NCBI RefSeq assembly: GCF_014266025.1
Contig: NZ_JACMYC010000006.1
Span: 124,001-188,000, forward strand
Source of the DNA: Nocardioides deserti
GTDB taxonomy: Bacteria > Actinomycetota > Actinomycetes > Propionibacteriales > Nocardioidaceae
Direction of reading: 5' to 3'
Length of the DNA: 64,000 nucleotides
Shown: positions 34,906 to 43,599 of the stretch, in pieces
Layout of the letters: the number at the start of each line of letters is the position of its first letter
Numbering within the stretch: position 1 is the stretch's first letter
Position numbers and translations under genes: made by a program
Notes under the pieces: generated by a model
What the model was told of the DNA's origin: nothing
What the model saw: only the letters and a program-made list of their open reading frames with translations
Database searches by the model: none

Positions 34906-36063
34906 GTGCCCACGCTCGCCGACACCCTGGCCGACCTCTCCGGCGCCGGGCGCGAGCCCGGCGGCGCGGCCTGCCTGGTCCGCCGCGGCGAGGTCGTCGA
35001 CGAGGCGTGGACCGGGACCCGCGACGGCACGACCCCGTGGACGCCGGACACGCTCGTCCTCTGCTACTCGGTCGCCAAGCCGATGGCGGCGCTGGCGGTG
35101 CTCTCGGTGGTCGCGGAGGGGCTGCTCGACCTCGACGAGGCTGTCGCGTCGGTGTGGCCGGAGTACGCGGCTCGTGGCAAGGCCGCGACCACGGTGCGGC
35201 AGGTGCTGGCCCACCAGGCCGGCCAGCCCGCGTTCCCGCCGGCGGCCGTCGACCTGCCCTTCGACGACCGTGACGGCCTGGCCGAGTCCCTGGCCGCTGC
35301 TGCACCGGAGCACGAGCCCGGCACCGCTGTCGCCGAGCACGCCCTGACCTACGGCCACCTGCTCGACGAGCTGGTCCGCCGCGCGGCCGGCGAGCCGCTG
35401 GCCGACCGCTTCGCGCGGATCGTGGCCCCGCATGGGTGGGACCTCCACCTGGCCGTGGCGCCGGCGGACCTGCACCGGGTCGCCGACGTCGTGGCGCTCG
35501 AAGCGAGCTGGCCGCGCAGCATCCTCGACGACTCCTCGTGGGGCCCCGTGCTGTCGCGGCCGGACGGCCTGCTCGACCCGGCCGTCGTGAACACCGCCCG
35601 GTGGCGGACGACGCCGTTCCCGGCGATCTCCCTGCACGCCAGCGCCCGCGGGTTGGCGCTGCTCCAGGCCGACCTCGCCGAACCCGACGGCGCGCTGGCC
35701 ACCCTGCTCGGACCGACCCTGCACGCCGCACTGGTCACCGGCCAGGCCGCCGGCCGCGACCGGGTGCTGGGTCGTGAGGTCACCTGGACCCTGGGCTACC
35801 AGCGCGACCTGATGCCCGACCCCACGCGGGTCGAGGTCGGCATGGGAGGTGTCGGCGGGGCCGCGGCCTGGAGCCGCTCGGGCGAGCACGGCTACGGGGC
35901 GGCGTACGTCAGTCGTGGCTGGGCGACGGGGAGCGGGTGGACGCGGTGGACGAGGCCGTCCTGGCCATCGCGCGGGAACGGTGGAACGCGTTCTAGGCGA
36001 GCCCTAGGCTGCCGCTCGTGCGCTTCGCGATCAGCACGGCCTTCCTGCCCGTCTCCGAGCTGA
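34906..36063 (+). CDS. beta-lactamase-fold serine hydrolase (probable 3' frameshift)
   Basis: A class C/EstB-like serine hydrolase or esterase. It has the S-x-x-K motif (S55/K58, YSVAKPM) and later YGHLLDELVRRAAGEPL. As read, the last about 48 residues are a low-complexity Arg/Trp/Ser run that does not fit. In the next frame from 35922 the sequence continues GDGERVDAVDEAVLAIARER and ends WNAF-stop at 35996, as family members do. Loss of one base near 35919-35921 explains it; true end is then 35996 and the overlap with the next gene disappears. GTG start with TAGGGT at 7 bases. Confidence 0.78.
   Translation: MPTLADTLADLSGAGREPGGAACLVRRGEVVDEAWTGTRDGTTPWTPDTLVLCYSVAKPMAALAVLSVVAEGLLDLDEAVASVWPEYAARGKAATTVRQVLAHQAGQPAFPPAAVDLPFDDRDGLAESLAAAAPEHEPGTAVAEHALTYGHLLDELVRRAAGEPLADRFARIVAPHGWDLHLAVAPADLHRVADVVALEASWPRSILDDSSWGPVLSRPDGLLDPAVVNTARWRTTPFPAISLHASARGLALLQADLAEPDGALATLLGPTLHAALVTGQAAGRDRVLGREVTWTLGYQRDLMPDPTRVEVGMGGVGGAAAWSRSGEHGYGAAYVSRGWATGSGWTRWTRPSWPSRGNGGTRSRRALGCRSCASRSARPSCPSPS
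35982..35995. promoter_or_regulatory. KstR-like operator upstream of second LLM gene
   Basis: TGGAACGCGTTCTA fits the TnnAACnnGTTnnA consensus of KstR, the TetR-family regulator of steroid-degradation genes. It ends 22 bases before the GTG and would overlap the -35 region. It also forms the last codons of the preceding hydrolase. A 17-bp exact copy lies at 47432-47447. Confidence 0.45.
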
Positions 36064-36884
36064 CCGCGATCGCGCGGGCGGCCGACGAGCTCGGCTACGA
36101 CGCCCTCGCTGTCCCCGACCACGTGGTCGACCTCGAGACGCTGCGGACGCCTTACCCCTACACGGCCGACGGCTCGCGCCGCTGGGGCTTCGACGCCGAG
36201 TGGCCCGACCCGTGGGTGCTCGTCGGGTCGCTCGCTGCCGTGACCGAGCGGCTGCGGTTCTTCACCTCGGTCTACGTGCCCGCGATGCGGAGCCCGTTCC
36301 AGGTCGCGAAGTCCGTCGGCACCGCGGCGGTGCTGTCGGGCAACCGGGTCGCGCTCGGGGTCGGGATCGGGTGGTGCGAGGACGAGTTCGAGCTGCTCGA
36401 GCAGGGCTTCCGCACGCGCGGGCGCCGCACCGACGAGGGGCTCGCGCTGATGAAGCGGCTGTGGGAGCCCGGCTGGACGGAGTTCGAGGGCGAGCACTAC
36501 TCCGCACCGCGGCTGGTGATGGAGCCGACACCGACCGCGCCGGTGCCGGTGTACGTCGGCGGGCTCTCGGAGGTGGCGTTCCGCCGCGCCGCACGGCACG
36601 ACGGCTGGGTGGGCGACATGTACCGCACCGACGAGGCGGTCCGCTGGGCCACCCGCCTGCGCGAGGTCCGCGACGAGACCGGCGCGACCGGCGACTTCCG
36701 GGTGATCGTGGCACTGACAGATGCGCTGCTCCCCGAGCAGTTCGCCCGGGCGGAGGAGGGCGGGGTCACCGACTGCATGACGATGCCGTGGGCCTACTAC
36801 ACCGGCCTCGAGGCCACCCTGGAGCAGAAGCTCGACGGGATGGCCCGCTTCGCCGAGGACGTCGTACGACCGATGGCCCGGTGA
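36018..36884 (+). CDS. LLM-class F420-dependent oxidoreductase
   Basis: A 288-residue TIM-barrel protein of the luciferase-like family (group like TIGR03619). It begins MRFAISTAFLPVSELTAIARAADELGYDALAVPDHVV and has FTSVYVPAMRSPFQVAKSVGTAAVLSGNRVALGVGIGWCEDEFELL, with the usual C-terminal half. F420 is the expected cofactor; substrate unknown. The GTG start has a TAGGCT box 7 bases upstream. The KstR-like site just before it suggests link to steroid or lipid metabolism. Confidence 0.88.
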   Translation: MRFAISTAFLPVSELTAIARAADELGYDALAVPDHVVDLETLRTPYPYTADGSRRWGFDAEWPDPWVLVGSLAAVTERLRFFTSVYVPAMRSPFQVAKSVGTAAVLSGNRVALGVGIGWCEDEFELLEQGFRTRGRRTDEGLALMKRLWEPGWTEFEGEHYSAPRLVMEPTPTAPVPVYVGGLSEVAFRRAARHDGWVGDMYRTDEAVRWATRLREVRDETGATGDFRVIVALTDALLPEQFARAEEGGVTDCMTMPWAYYTGLEATLEQKLDGMARFAEDVVRPMAR

Positions 36885-36932
36885 CGCCTCCCGAGGGGCG
36901 CCACCGGGCCGGTGGGGTGGTGCGGGTCCGCG

Positions 36933-37931
36933 TCAGCGGACCCTGACGACGTACCGCTTCGACGCCGACGGCTTGACGCCCGAGGTGCCGCCGAACTTCG
37001 CGACCAGGACGTGCTTGCCCTTCTTCATCCTCGGCAGCACGATCCGCGCCTTGCCGGCGGCGTTCACCTTGCCCGACGCGATGCGACGGCCGTTGTCGGT
37101 GATCGTGACCTTGCCCCCGGCGACCGGGTTGTCGGCGCCGACCGTGACGGTGGCCGAGCCCTTCTTGCGGGAACTCAGCGCGAACTTCGCGGTGACGTGG
37201 GAGGCCATCTTCCCGGTCGAGTCACCGCCGGCGAAGAGCCCGACGTACGGCGTGACGTACTGCTTGTCGCCGCCGTGGCCGCCGACGGTGAACGCCATCT
37301 GGAAGTGGTCGCCGGCCTGGTTGATCGGGCAGGGCGCGGTGCCCTCGCGCCGGCTCTGGCACTCCGGCTGCTGGGTCGCGGGACCCTTGAGCTCGCGGGT
37401 GGCCTTGACCGGGAACTGGAACTCGAGCACGTCGCCCTGCCGGAGCGTGAACGGCGTGAAGTCGGCGTTGCCCACCAGGATGCCGCCGTTGACGCCCTGG
37501 TCGAAGGCGAGGTCGCCAGTGCCCAGGTCCTGCTCGTCACCGGCCTCGGTGAGGTCCCAGTGGACGTCCTCGTCGACGAACTCGACGCCGCGCGGCACCA
37601 GGATCTCGGGCAGGACGGCGACCTTGCCGCTGCACGGGATGCTGACCAGGCCGATGTAGCCGCGGAGGTAGAACTTCTCCCCCACCTTCGGCACCGTGCC
37701 GGACGGCGACCGCCAGCCGACGTTGGCGCTCACGCCGGTCGACGGGCCGCTGGTGATGCAGTCGATGACGGTGTCCTCGTCGTGCTTGCCGTCCTGCCAC
37801 TCACCGCCCGCCGCCGCGGTGGCGACGCCGCCGCCCAGGCCGGCGAGGGTGGTGGTGAGGACGAGTGCGGCGGAGGCGAGCAGACCGGTGCGTCGCGTGC
37901 GGGAGGTGCGGGTGTCGCTGAGGGGGATCAT
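36933..37931 (-). CDS. secreted protein with C-terminal Ig-like domain
   Basis: A 332-residue exported protein. The start MIPLSDTRTSRTRRTG is followed by a hydrophobic signal core (LLASAALVLTTTLAGLGG) with cleavage near ATAAAGGEW. The mature part has an N-terminal beta-rich domain with cysteines (ITSG-C, CSGKV, ECQS, CPIN). The C-terminal about 90 residues (SATVTVGADNPVAGGKVTITDNG... then RIVLPRMKKGKHVL) resemble a bacterial Ig-like 'Big' domain. Function unknown. It stands alone, converging with the LLM gene. Confidence 0.75.
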   Translation of the reverse strand: MIPLSDTRTSRTRRTGLLASAALVLTTTLAGLGGGVATAAAGGEWQDGKHDEDTVIDCITSGPSTGVSANVGWRSPSGTVPKVGEKFYLRGYIGLVSIPCSGKVAVLPEILVPRGVEFVDEDVHWDLTEAGDEQDLGTGDLAFDQGVNGGILVGNADFTPFTLRQGDVLEFQFPVKATRELKGPATQQPECQSRREGTAPCPINQAGDHFQMAFTVGGHGGDKQYVTPYVGLFAGGDSTGKMASHVTAKFALSSRKKGSATVTVGADNPVAGGKVTITDNGRRIASGKVNAAGKARIVLPRMKKGKHVLVAKFGGTSGVKPSASKRYVVRVR

Positions 37932-38085
37932 GGCTCTGCGCTTTCGTGAGGGGTGCTGGTCGTGAGCACGACCCTCGCGGTCCCGGCGTCCCGGCCGACA
38001 GGGACAGCAGCACCGACCTCGTCCCGACCTCGCCCGGCGGCCACCGGGACGCCCGTCCCGGGCGGGCGCCGGGACAGTCCTGCCT

Positions 38086-38128
38086 GTGCTGTCGAGAGGG
38101 GCGCACGGTGTGCCCATCTCGACAGCAC
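38086..38128. terminator. long hairpin 3' of guaA
   Basis: Outer 12-bp perfect stem (GTGCTGTCGAGA and complement) continued by an inner stem with one mismatch and one wobble, closing on a 3-base loop: an almost fully paired 43-base hairpin. It begins 25 bases after the guaA stop codon, as a terminator should, but is much longer than needed. Confidence 0.7.
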
Positions 38129-38152
38129 GACGCGGGCGCCCTCAGGCCCTGG

Positions 38153-39745
38153 TCACTCCCACTCGATGGTGCCCGGCGGCTTGGAGGTGATGTCGACGGT
38201 GACCCGGTTGACCTCGGCGACCTCGTTGGTGATCCGGGTGGAGATCTTCTCGAGCACCTCGTAGGGCAGGCGGGCCCAGTCGGCGGTCATGGCGTCCTCG
38301 GAGGTGACCGGGCGCAGGACGACGGGGTGGCCGTAGGTGCGGCCGTCGCCCTGGACGCCGACGGAGCGGACGTCGGCGAGGAGGACGACCGGCATCTGCC
38401 ACACGTCGCGGTCGAGCCCGGCGCGGGTCATCTCCTCGCGGGCGATCGCGTCGGCCTGGCGCAGGATGTCGAGGCGCTCGCGGGTGACCTCGCCGATGAT
38501 CCGGATGCCGAGGCCGGGGCCGGGGAACGGCTGCCGGTGCACGATCTCGGCGGGCAGGCCGAGCTGCTCGCCGACCTGGCGCACCTCGTCCTTGAAGAGC
38601 GTGCGCAGCGGCTCGACCAGCTCGAGGTCCATGTCCTCGGGCAGGCCGCCGACGTTGTGGTGGGACTTGATGTTCGAGGTGCCGGCGCCGCCGCCGGACT
38701 CCACGACGTCCGGGTAGAGCGTGCCCTGCACGAGGAACGCGACCTTGTCGCCCTCCTCGGCGGCGCTCTGCTCGACGAACCCGGCGAGGATCTCGCCGCG
38801 GGCGGCCTCGAAGACGCGGATGAACTCCCGCCCGATCGTCTTGCGCTTCTCCTCCGGGTCGGAGATGCCGGCCAGCGCCGTGAGGAACCGCTCCTCGGCG
38901 TCGACGACCTTCAGGTCCACCCCGGTCGCCGCCACGAAGTCGCGTTCGACCTGCTCGGTCTCGCCCTGGCGCATGAGGCCGTGGTCGACGTACACGCAGG
39001 TCAGCCGGTCACCGATCGCGCGCTGCACGATCGCCGCGGCGACCGCGGAGTCGACGCCGCCGGAGAGGCCGCAGATCGCCCGGCCGCGCTCGCCGACCTG
39101 GGCGCGGATCGCCTCGATCTGCTCCTCGACGATGTTGACCATCGTCCACGTGGGGCGGCAGCCGGCGATCTCGTGCAGGAAGTGCTCGAGCACCTGCTGG
39201 CCGTGCTCGGTGTGCAGCACCTCCGGGTGCCACTGCACGCCGGCCAGGCCGCGGTCGACGTCCTCGAACGCCGCCACCGGCGTGACGGCCGTCGAGGCCA
39301 GCACCGAGAAGCCCTCCGGCGCGGCCGTGACCGAGTCGCCGTGGGACATCCACACCCGGTGGGCGGCCGGTACGTCGGAGAGCAGCGTGCCCGGCTCGGT
39401 GACCGTGACCTCGGTCCGGCCGTACTCGCGCGCGCCGGTGTGGGACACCTCGCCGCCGAGCCCCTTGGCCATCAGCTGGAAGCCGTAGCACATGCCGAAC
39501 ACCGGCGTGCCGGCCGTGAACAGCGAGGTGTCGATCGACGGCGCGCCCTCGGCGTACACCGACGACGGCCCACCGCTCAGGATGATCGCCTTCGGCTGTC
39601 GCGCCAGCATGTCGGCCACCGGCATCGTGTGCGGCACGATCTCGGAGTAGACCCGGGCCTCGCGGACCCGCCGGGCGATCAGTTGCGCGTACTGCGCTCC
39701 GAAGTCGACCACCAGGACCAGGTCGTGCTCTCCCACCGCCGTCAT
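38153..39745 (-). CDS. guaA: GMP synthase (glutamine-hydrolysing)
   Basis: A 530-residue bifunctional enzyme that aminates XMP to GMP using ammonia from glutamine. The N-terminal class I amidotransferase has the catalytic Cys in [12 protein letters not shown] and the His/Glu in QWHPEV. The ATP-pyrophosphatase domain has the PP-loop [11 protein letters not shown]. The C-terminus is the dimerisation domain ending KPPGTIEWE. The ATG at 39745 has TAGGCT 7 bases upstream (leaderless). guaB and guaB3 lie at 53-58 kb. Confidence 0.97.
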   Translation of the reverse strand: MTAVGEHDLVLVVDFGAQYAQLIARRVREARVYSEIVPHTMPVADMLARQPKAIILSGGPSSVYAEGAPSIDTSLFTAGTPVFGMCYGFQLMAKGLGGEVSHTGAREYGRTEVTVTEPGTLLSDVPAAHRVWMSHGDSVTAAPEGFSVLASTAVTPVAAFEDVDRGLAGVQWHPEVLHTEHGQQVLEHFLHEIAGCRPTWTMVNIVEEQIEAIRAQVGERGRAICGLSGGVDSAVAAAIVQRAIGDRLTCVYVDHGLMRQGETEQVERDFVAATGVDLKVVDAEERFLTALAGISDPEEKRKTIGREFIRVFEAARGEILAGFVEQSAAEEGDKVAFLVQGTLYPDVVESGGGAGTSNIKSHHNVGGLPEDMDLELVEPLRTLFKDEVRQVGEQLGLPAEIVHRQPFPGPGLGIRIIGEVTRERLDILRQADAIAREEMTRAGLDRDVWQMPVVLLADVRSVGVQGDGRTYGHPVVLRPVTSEDAMTADWARLPYEVLEKISTRITNEVAEVNRVTVDITSKPPGTIEWE

Positions 39746-39769
39746 GGGCCGCAGCCTATCGGCGGGCCT

Positions 39770-39824
39770 GGTCTCGAGACGCGTCGCTCTCCTCGCAGGC
39801 TCGGTGAGCCGACGCTCCTCGACC
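39770..39824. repeat. interspersed intergenic repeat, copy 2
   Basis: Begins GGTCTCGAGACGCG and ends CTCCTCGACC, similar in plan to copies at 4588-4645 and 58194-58238. It sits just upstream of guaA. Confidence 0.4.
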
Positions 39825-39854
39825 TCTTCGCAGGATCTTCGCCGGGAAATGCAC

Positions 39855-39891
39855 CAGGGCCCGGCCGGGGAGGGAGGGTGGCCGGGCCCTG
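39855..39891. other. 12-bp perfect hairpin in the 347-base guaA-GMC gap
   Basis: CAGGGCCCGGCC and its complement around a 13-base loop that is GGGAGGG-like on the plus strand and CCCTCCC-like on the minus strand. The whole gap 39746-40092 holds the repeat at 39770, this hairpin, a short plus-strand reading frame of 11 codons at 39950 with a strong GGGAGGGAG site, and a terminator at 40016-40041; I see no other gene in it. Confidence 0.6.
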
Positions 39892-40015
39892 ATCGTCCAC
39901 GCAGCTGTTGGACAGTGCTTGGACCACGACCCGACTCTTGGGAGGGAGCATGACTGCCGGGTCTGACCACTCAACGACCGCCTGAGGGGCGGGTTACGGC
40001 GCGTCGGGAACGAAA

Positions 40016-40041
40016 AACGGCCCGGTCTGGACCGGGCCGTT
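40016..40041 (-). terminator. terminator of the GMC oxidoreductase operon
   Basis: Stem AACGGCCCGGTC and complement, followed on the minus strand by TTTTT. It lies 52 bases downstream of the GMC gene's stop, so it ends the aldehyde dehydrogenase-GMC transcript. Confidence 0.8.
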
Positions 40042-40092
40042 CTCCGTCGGATCAGTGCAGGTCGGAGCGGGTGCGGCCGCTCGAGCCGCGGT

Positions 40093-41841
40093 TCAGGACA
40101 CGCCGACGATCGGCAGCCGCAGGGCGCCCGGGGCGCTGTCGGGGACGACCGGCGCGGTCGGGGCGACCGGCTCGACGCGGCGGTAGTCCGAGCCGAGGGC
40201 GGGGCGCCGGTCCTGCTCGCCCTTGTTCGGCCACAGCGCCATCGCGCGCTCGGCCTGGGCGGTGATCGTCAGCGACGGGTTGACGCCGAGGTTGGCGGTG
40301 ATCGCCGAGCCGTCGGCGACGTGCAGGCCGGGGTGGCCGTAGACCCGCTGGTAGGGGTCGATCACGCCGGTCTCGGCGGAGTCGCCGATCGCGCAGCCGC
40401 CGAGGAAGTGGGCGGTCAGCGGCATGTTGAACTGCTCGCCGATGTTGCCGCCCGGGGTGCCGCCGATGACCTTCGCCATCAGCCGCACCGCGGTGTTGCC
40501 CGCGGGGATCCAGGTCGGGTTCGGCACGCCGTGGCCCTGGCGCGAGGTCAAGAAGCTCCTGCCGGTGCCGGGGATCTTCCTGGTGTACGTCGTGATCGAG
40601 TTGTCCAGGCTCTGCATCACCAGCGCGATCACCGTCCGCTCCGACCAGTGCCGCAGGTCGTACAGGTCGGTGATGCTCCGGCGCTGCTTCCAGGTCTCCT
40701 TCAGCCACGTCCGCCAGCGGGGCGCAGGGCCGTCGCCGTCGGTGAGCACGGTCTGGAGCAGCGACATGAAGTTGCTGCCCTTGCCGTAGCGGACCGGCTC
40801 GACGTGGGTGTCGTCGTCGGGGTGGAACGAGGACGTGATCGCGATGCCCTGGCTGTAGTCGACCTTCGTGTCCGGCGCGATCGCGCCGAGGATCGACTCG
40901 GAGTTGGTGCGCGACAGGTAGCCGATGCGGTCCGAGACGCGCGGCAGGTGCCCCTCGTCCTTCATCCGGTGCAGGAGCCGCTGGGTGCCCAGCGCCGACG
41001 CCGCGAGCACGACCTGGTCGGCGGTGAGCACCCGCGTGGCCGAGCGGCGCGAGACCTTCGCCTTCGTGTAGCGGACGTGGACGTCGTACCCGCCGTCCTC
41101 CCGGGGCGCGATCCTGGTGACCGTCGTCAGCGGCAGCACCTTCGCGCCGGCCTCCTCAGCGAGGTAGAGGTAGTTCTTGACCAGCGTGTTCTTGGCGTTG
41201 TGCCGGCAGCCGCTCATGCAGGCGCCGCAGCCGATGCAGGTCTTCCGCTCGGGGCCGGCCCCGCCGAAGAACGGGTCGGCGACGGTCTCGCCCTGCGCCT
41301 GCTCGGGCCCGCCGAAGAAGACGCCGACCGGGGTGGGGTGGAAGGTGTCGGCGACGCCCATCTCGCCGGCGACCTTCTCCATGACGTCGTCGGCGGGGGT
41401 GCGCAGCGGGTTCTCGACGACGCCCAGCATCCGCTTGGCCTGGTCGTAGAACGGCGCGAGCTCGGACTTCCAGTCGGTGATGTGGCTCCACTGCGGGTCG
41501 TTGAAGAACGCCGGCAGCGGCTCGTAGAGCGTGTTGGCGTAGACCAGCGAGCCGCCGCCCACGCCGGCGCCGGAGACGATGAGGCAGTCGCGCAGCGCGT
41601 CGATCCGCTGGATGCCGTAGCAGCCGACCTCGGGGCGGAAGAGGTACCGCTTGACGTCCCACGACGTCTCGGCGAAGTCCTCGTCGCCGAAGCGGGCGCC
41701 GGCCTCGAGCACGCCGACCTTGTAGCCCTTCTCGGTCAGCCGGAGCGCGGCGACCGAGCCACCGAAGCCCGAGCCCACGACGAGCACGTCGAAGTCGTGC
41801 CCGGCGTCGTTGCCGGTCGCGGGAGGAGTGTGGTCAGTCAT
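40093..41841 (-). CDS. GMC-family oxidoreductase (cholesterol-oxidase-like)
   Basis: A 582-residue FAD enzyme that oxidises an alcohol. The dinucleotide-binding loop VVGSGFGGSVAALRL is at the N-terminus, and the C-terminal HFLGGCAIG and GSAITANLGVNPSLTITA match the catalytic end of the family. Between them is CIGCGACMSGC, which looks like a 4Fe-4S motif and is also seen in the actinobacterial ChoD-like proteins. Substrate may be a sterol or long-chain alcohol. Its ATG overlaps the stop of the aldehyde dehydrogenase by one base, so the two act as an alcohol to acid pair. Confidence 0.9.
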   Translation of the reverse strand: MTDHTPPATGNDAGHDFDVLVVGSGFGGSVAALRLTEKGYKVGVLEAGARFGDEDFAETSWDVKRYLFRPEVGCYGIQRIDALRDCLIVSGAGVGGGSLVYANTLYEPLPAFFNDPQWSHITDWKSELAPFYDQAKRMLGVVENPLRTPADDVMEKVAGEMGVADTFHPTPVGVFFGGPEQAQGETVADPFFGGAGPERKTCIGCGACMSGCRHNAKNTLVKNYLYLAEEAGAKVLPLTTVTRIAPREDGGYDVHVRYTKAKVSRRSATRVLTADQVVLAASALGTQRLLHRMKDEGHLPRVSDRIGYLSRTNSESILGAIAPDTKVDYSQGIAITSSFHPDDDTHVEPVRYGKGSNFMSLLQTVLTDGDGPAPRWRTWLKETWKQRRSITDLYDLRHWSERTVIALVMQSLDNSITTYTRKIPGTGRSFLTSRQGHGVPNPTWIPAGNTAVRLMAKVIGGTPGGNIGEQFNMPLTAHFLGGCAIGDSAETGVIDPYQRVYGHPGLHVADGSAITANLGVNPSLTITAQAERAMALWPNKGEQDRRPALGSDYRRVEPVAPTAPVVPDSAPGALRLPIVGVS

Positions 41842-43463
41842 CAGGCACGTCCCAGCTTCTTCATCAGGCGGAGGTTGGCGGTCATGACCTTCGCGAAGGT
41901 CTCGTCGGAGAGGCCCAGCACCGGCGCGATGCGCATGACGCGCTGGGTGGCGACCGACTGGGTCTCGGTGTAGCGCAGGATGCCCTCGGCACCCTGCCGG
42001 CGGCCGAGGCCGGACTGCCGCATGCCGCCCATCGGGGCGTCGATGCTGGCGAAGGTGGCGCCGAAGGCCTCGTTGATGTTGACGGTGCCGGCCTTGACGT
42101 ACCGCGCGATCGCGCGTGCCCGCGGGCCGTCCTGGCTGTAGATCGAGGCGTTGAGGCCGTACTCCCCCTCGTTGGCGCGGGCGATCGCGTCGGCCTCGTC
42201 GTGGAACCGGTAGAGCGAGACGACCGGCCCGAAGGTCTCGTCCTGGAAGCACGCCATGTCCGGCGTGACGCCCTCGAGGATGGTCGGCTCGTAGAAGTAC
42301 GGGCCGAGGTCGGGCCGGGCCTTGCCGCCGGTGAGCACCCGGGCTCCCTTCGCGACCGCCTCCTCGACGTGGTGCACGACCGCGTCGAGCTGGGCCTGCG
42401 AGATCAACGAGCCCATGTCGTTCTCCCACGCCAGCGTCGCGCCGAGGGTCAACGCCTGGGCGCGGGCCACGAACCGCTCGACGAACCGGTCGTAGACCTG
42501 GTCGGCGACGAAGATCCGCTCGATCGACACGCACAGCTGCCCGGCGTTGGAGAACGTCGCGCGCACCGCGCCCTCGGCCGCCTTCTCCAGGTCGGCGTCG
42601 CGGAGCACGAGCATGGGGTTCTTGCCACCGAGCTCGAGCGAGCAGCCGATCAGCCGCTCCGCGCAGCCGTGGGCCACGACCCGACCGGTGGCGGTCGACC
42701 CGGTGAAGCAGACGTAGTCGGCGCGCTCGACGATCCCGGTGCCCACCCGCGACCCCGGGCCCGCGACGACCTGCCAGACCTCCGGCGGGAAGCCGGCCTC
42801 CTCGAGCAGCTGCGCGCCGAGCAGTGCCGACAGCATCGTCTGGGCGTCGGGCTTGGCGACCACCGCGTTGCCCGCCAGGAGCGCCGGCAGCCCGTCGGCG
42901 AGCGCCATCGTGAACGGGTAGTTCCACGGCGAGATGATCCCGACGACGCCCTTGGGGACGCGGTTGACGTCGACCCGCGTCAGCACCGGCATGACGCCGG
43001 GGTGCCGCTTGGTGTCGAGGTGCCGGTGGGCGGTGCGCGCGTAGTAGCGTGCGGTCATCGCCACGTGCAGCGTCTCGTCGAAGGCGTGCTTCCGCGCCTT
43101 GCCGGACTCCAGCACGATCAGGTCGGTGATCTCGTCCTGCCGGTCGAGCACCAGGTCGTGGAAGCGCAGCAGCATCGCGGCGCGCTCGTCGAGGCTGGTC
43201 CGCGACCAGGCCAGCTGCGCCCGTCGGGCCCGGGCGAACGCCTCGGCGACGTCGGCGTCGCTGCTCTGCGGGACGTGCGCCAGCGGCGCGCCGTCGAGCG
43301 GCGAGAAGACGGCGCTCGACTCCCCCGCCGTCGCCACCACGCGGCGGGTCAGCGAGGCGGCGTACTCCGGCTCGAGGGCGTAGGTCGCGCCCGGCTCGTG
43401 CTCGGGGTCGCGGGGACCCTCCACGAGCGGGCCGCCGGACGGGGACGGAGAGGAGGCGCTCAT
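41841..43463 (-). CDS. aldehyde dehydrogenase (succinic semialdehyde dehydrogenase type)
   Basis: A 540-residue NAD(P)-dependent aldehyde dehydrogenase. It has the ELGGKNP block with catalytic Glu, the Cys in SNAGQLCVSIER and the C-terminal GYTLNA-like contact (EYGLNASI). The long form with a C-terminal tail resembles actinobacterial GabD2-type enzymes; the true substrate may be a fatty or sterol-derived aldehyde from the GMC enzyme. The ATG has TACCCT at 6 bases. A 14-bp palindrome upstream may be its operator. Confidence 0.92.
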   Translation of the reverse strand: MSASSPSPSGGPLVEGPRDPEHEPGATYALEPEYAASLTRRVVATAGESSAVFSPLDGAPLAHVPQSSDADVAEAFARARRAQLAWSRTSLDERAAMLLRFHDLVLDRQDEITDLIVLESGKARKHAFDETLHVAMTARYYARTAHRHLDTKRHPGVMPVLTRVDVNRVPKGVVGIISPWNYPFTMALADGLPALLAGNAVVAKPDAQTMLSALLGAQLLEEAGFPPEVWQVVAGPGSRVGTGIVERADYVCFTGSTATGRVVAHGCAERLIGCSLELGGKNPMLVLRDADLEKAAEGAVRATFSNAGQLCVSIERIFVADQVYDRFVERFVARAQALTLGATLAWENDMGSLISQAQLDAVVHHVEEAVAKGARVLTGGKARPDLGPYFYEPTILEGVTPDMACFQDETFGPVVSLYRFHDEADAIARANEGEYGLNASIYSQDGPRARAIARYVKAGTVNINEAFGATFASIDAPMGGMRQSGLGRRQGAEGILRYTETQSVATQRVMRIAPVLGLSDETFAKVMTANLRLMKKLGRA

Positions 43464-43495
43464 GTACCGAGGGTATGTGACGGCAGTCTCGCGGA

Positions 43496-43509
43496 CTACC
43501 GATCGGTAG
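43496..43509. promoter_or_regulatory. candidate TetR-type operator upstream of aldehyde dehydrogenase
   Basis: Perfect 14-bp palindrome CTACCGATCGGTAG, ending 33 bases before the start codon. It overlaps where a -35 box would be. No TetR gene is in the window. Confidence 0.45.
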
Positions 43510-43599
43510 CGATTGTGGGACTGTACACATCGCGGACGGTTGTCAACCGCCCGCCAGGAGTGCCGTCGCGCCCGCCGAGGGGTACGCCACCGGGCGGAC

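Noticed and set aside
39950..39985. 11-codon reading frame with a strong ribosome site
   Set aside because: No downstream gene on the plus strand that it could control, and the peptide has no known relative; mentioned only within the small-RNA finding.
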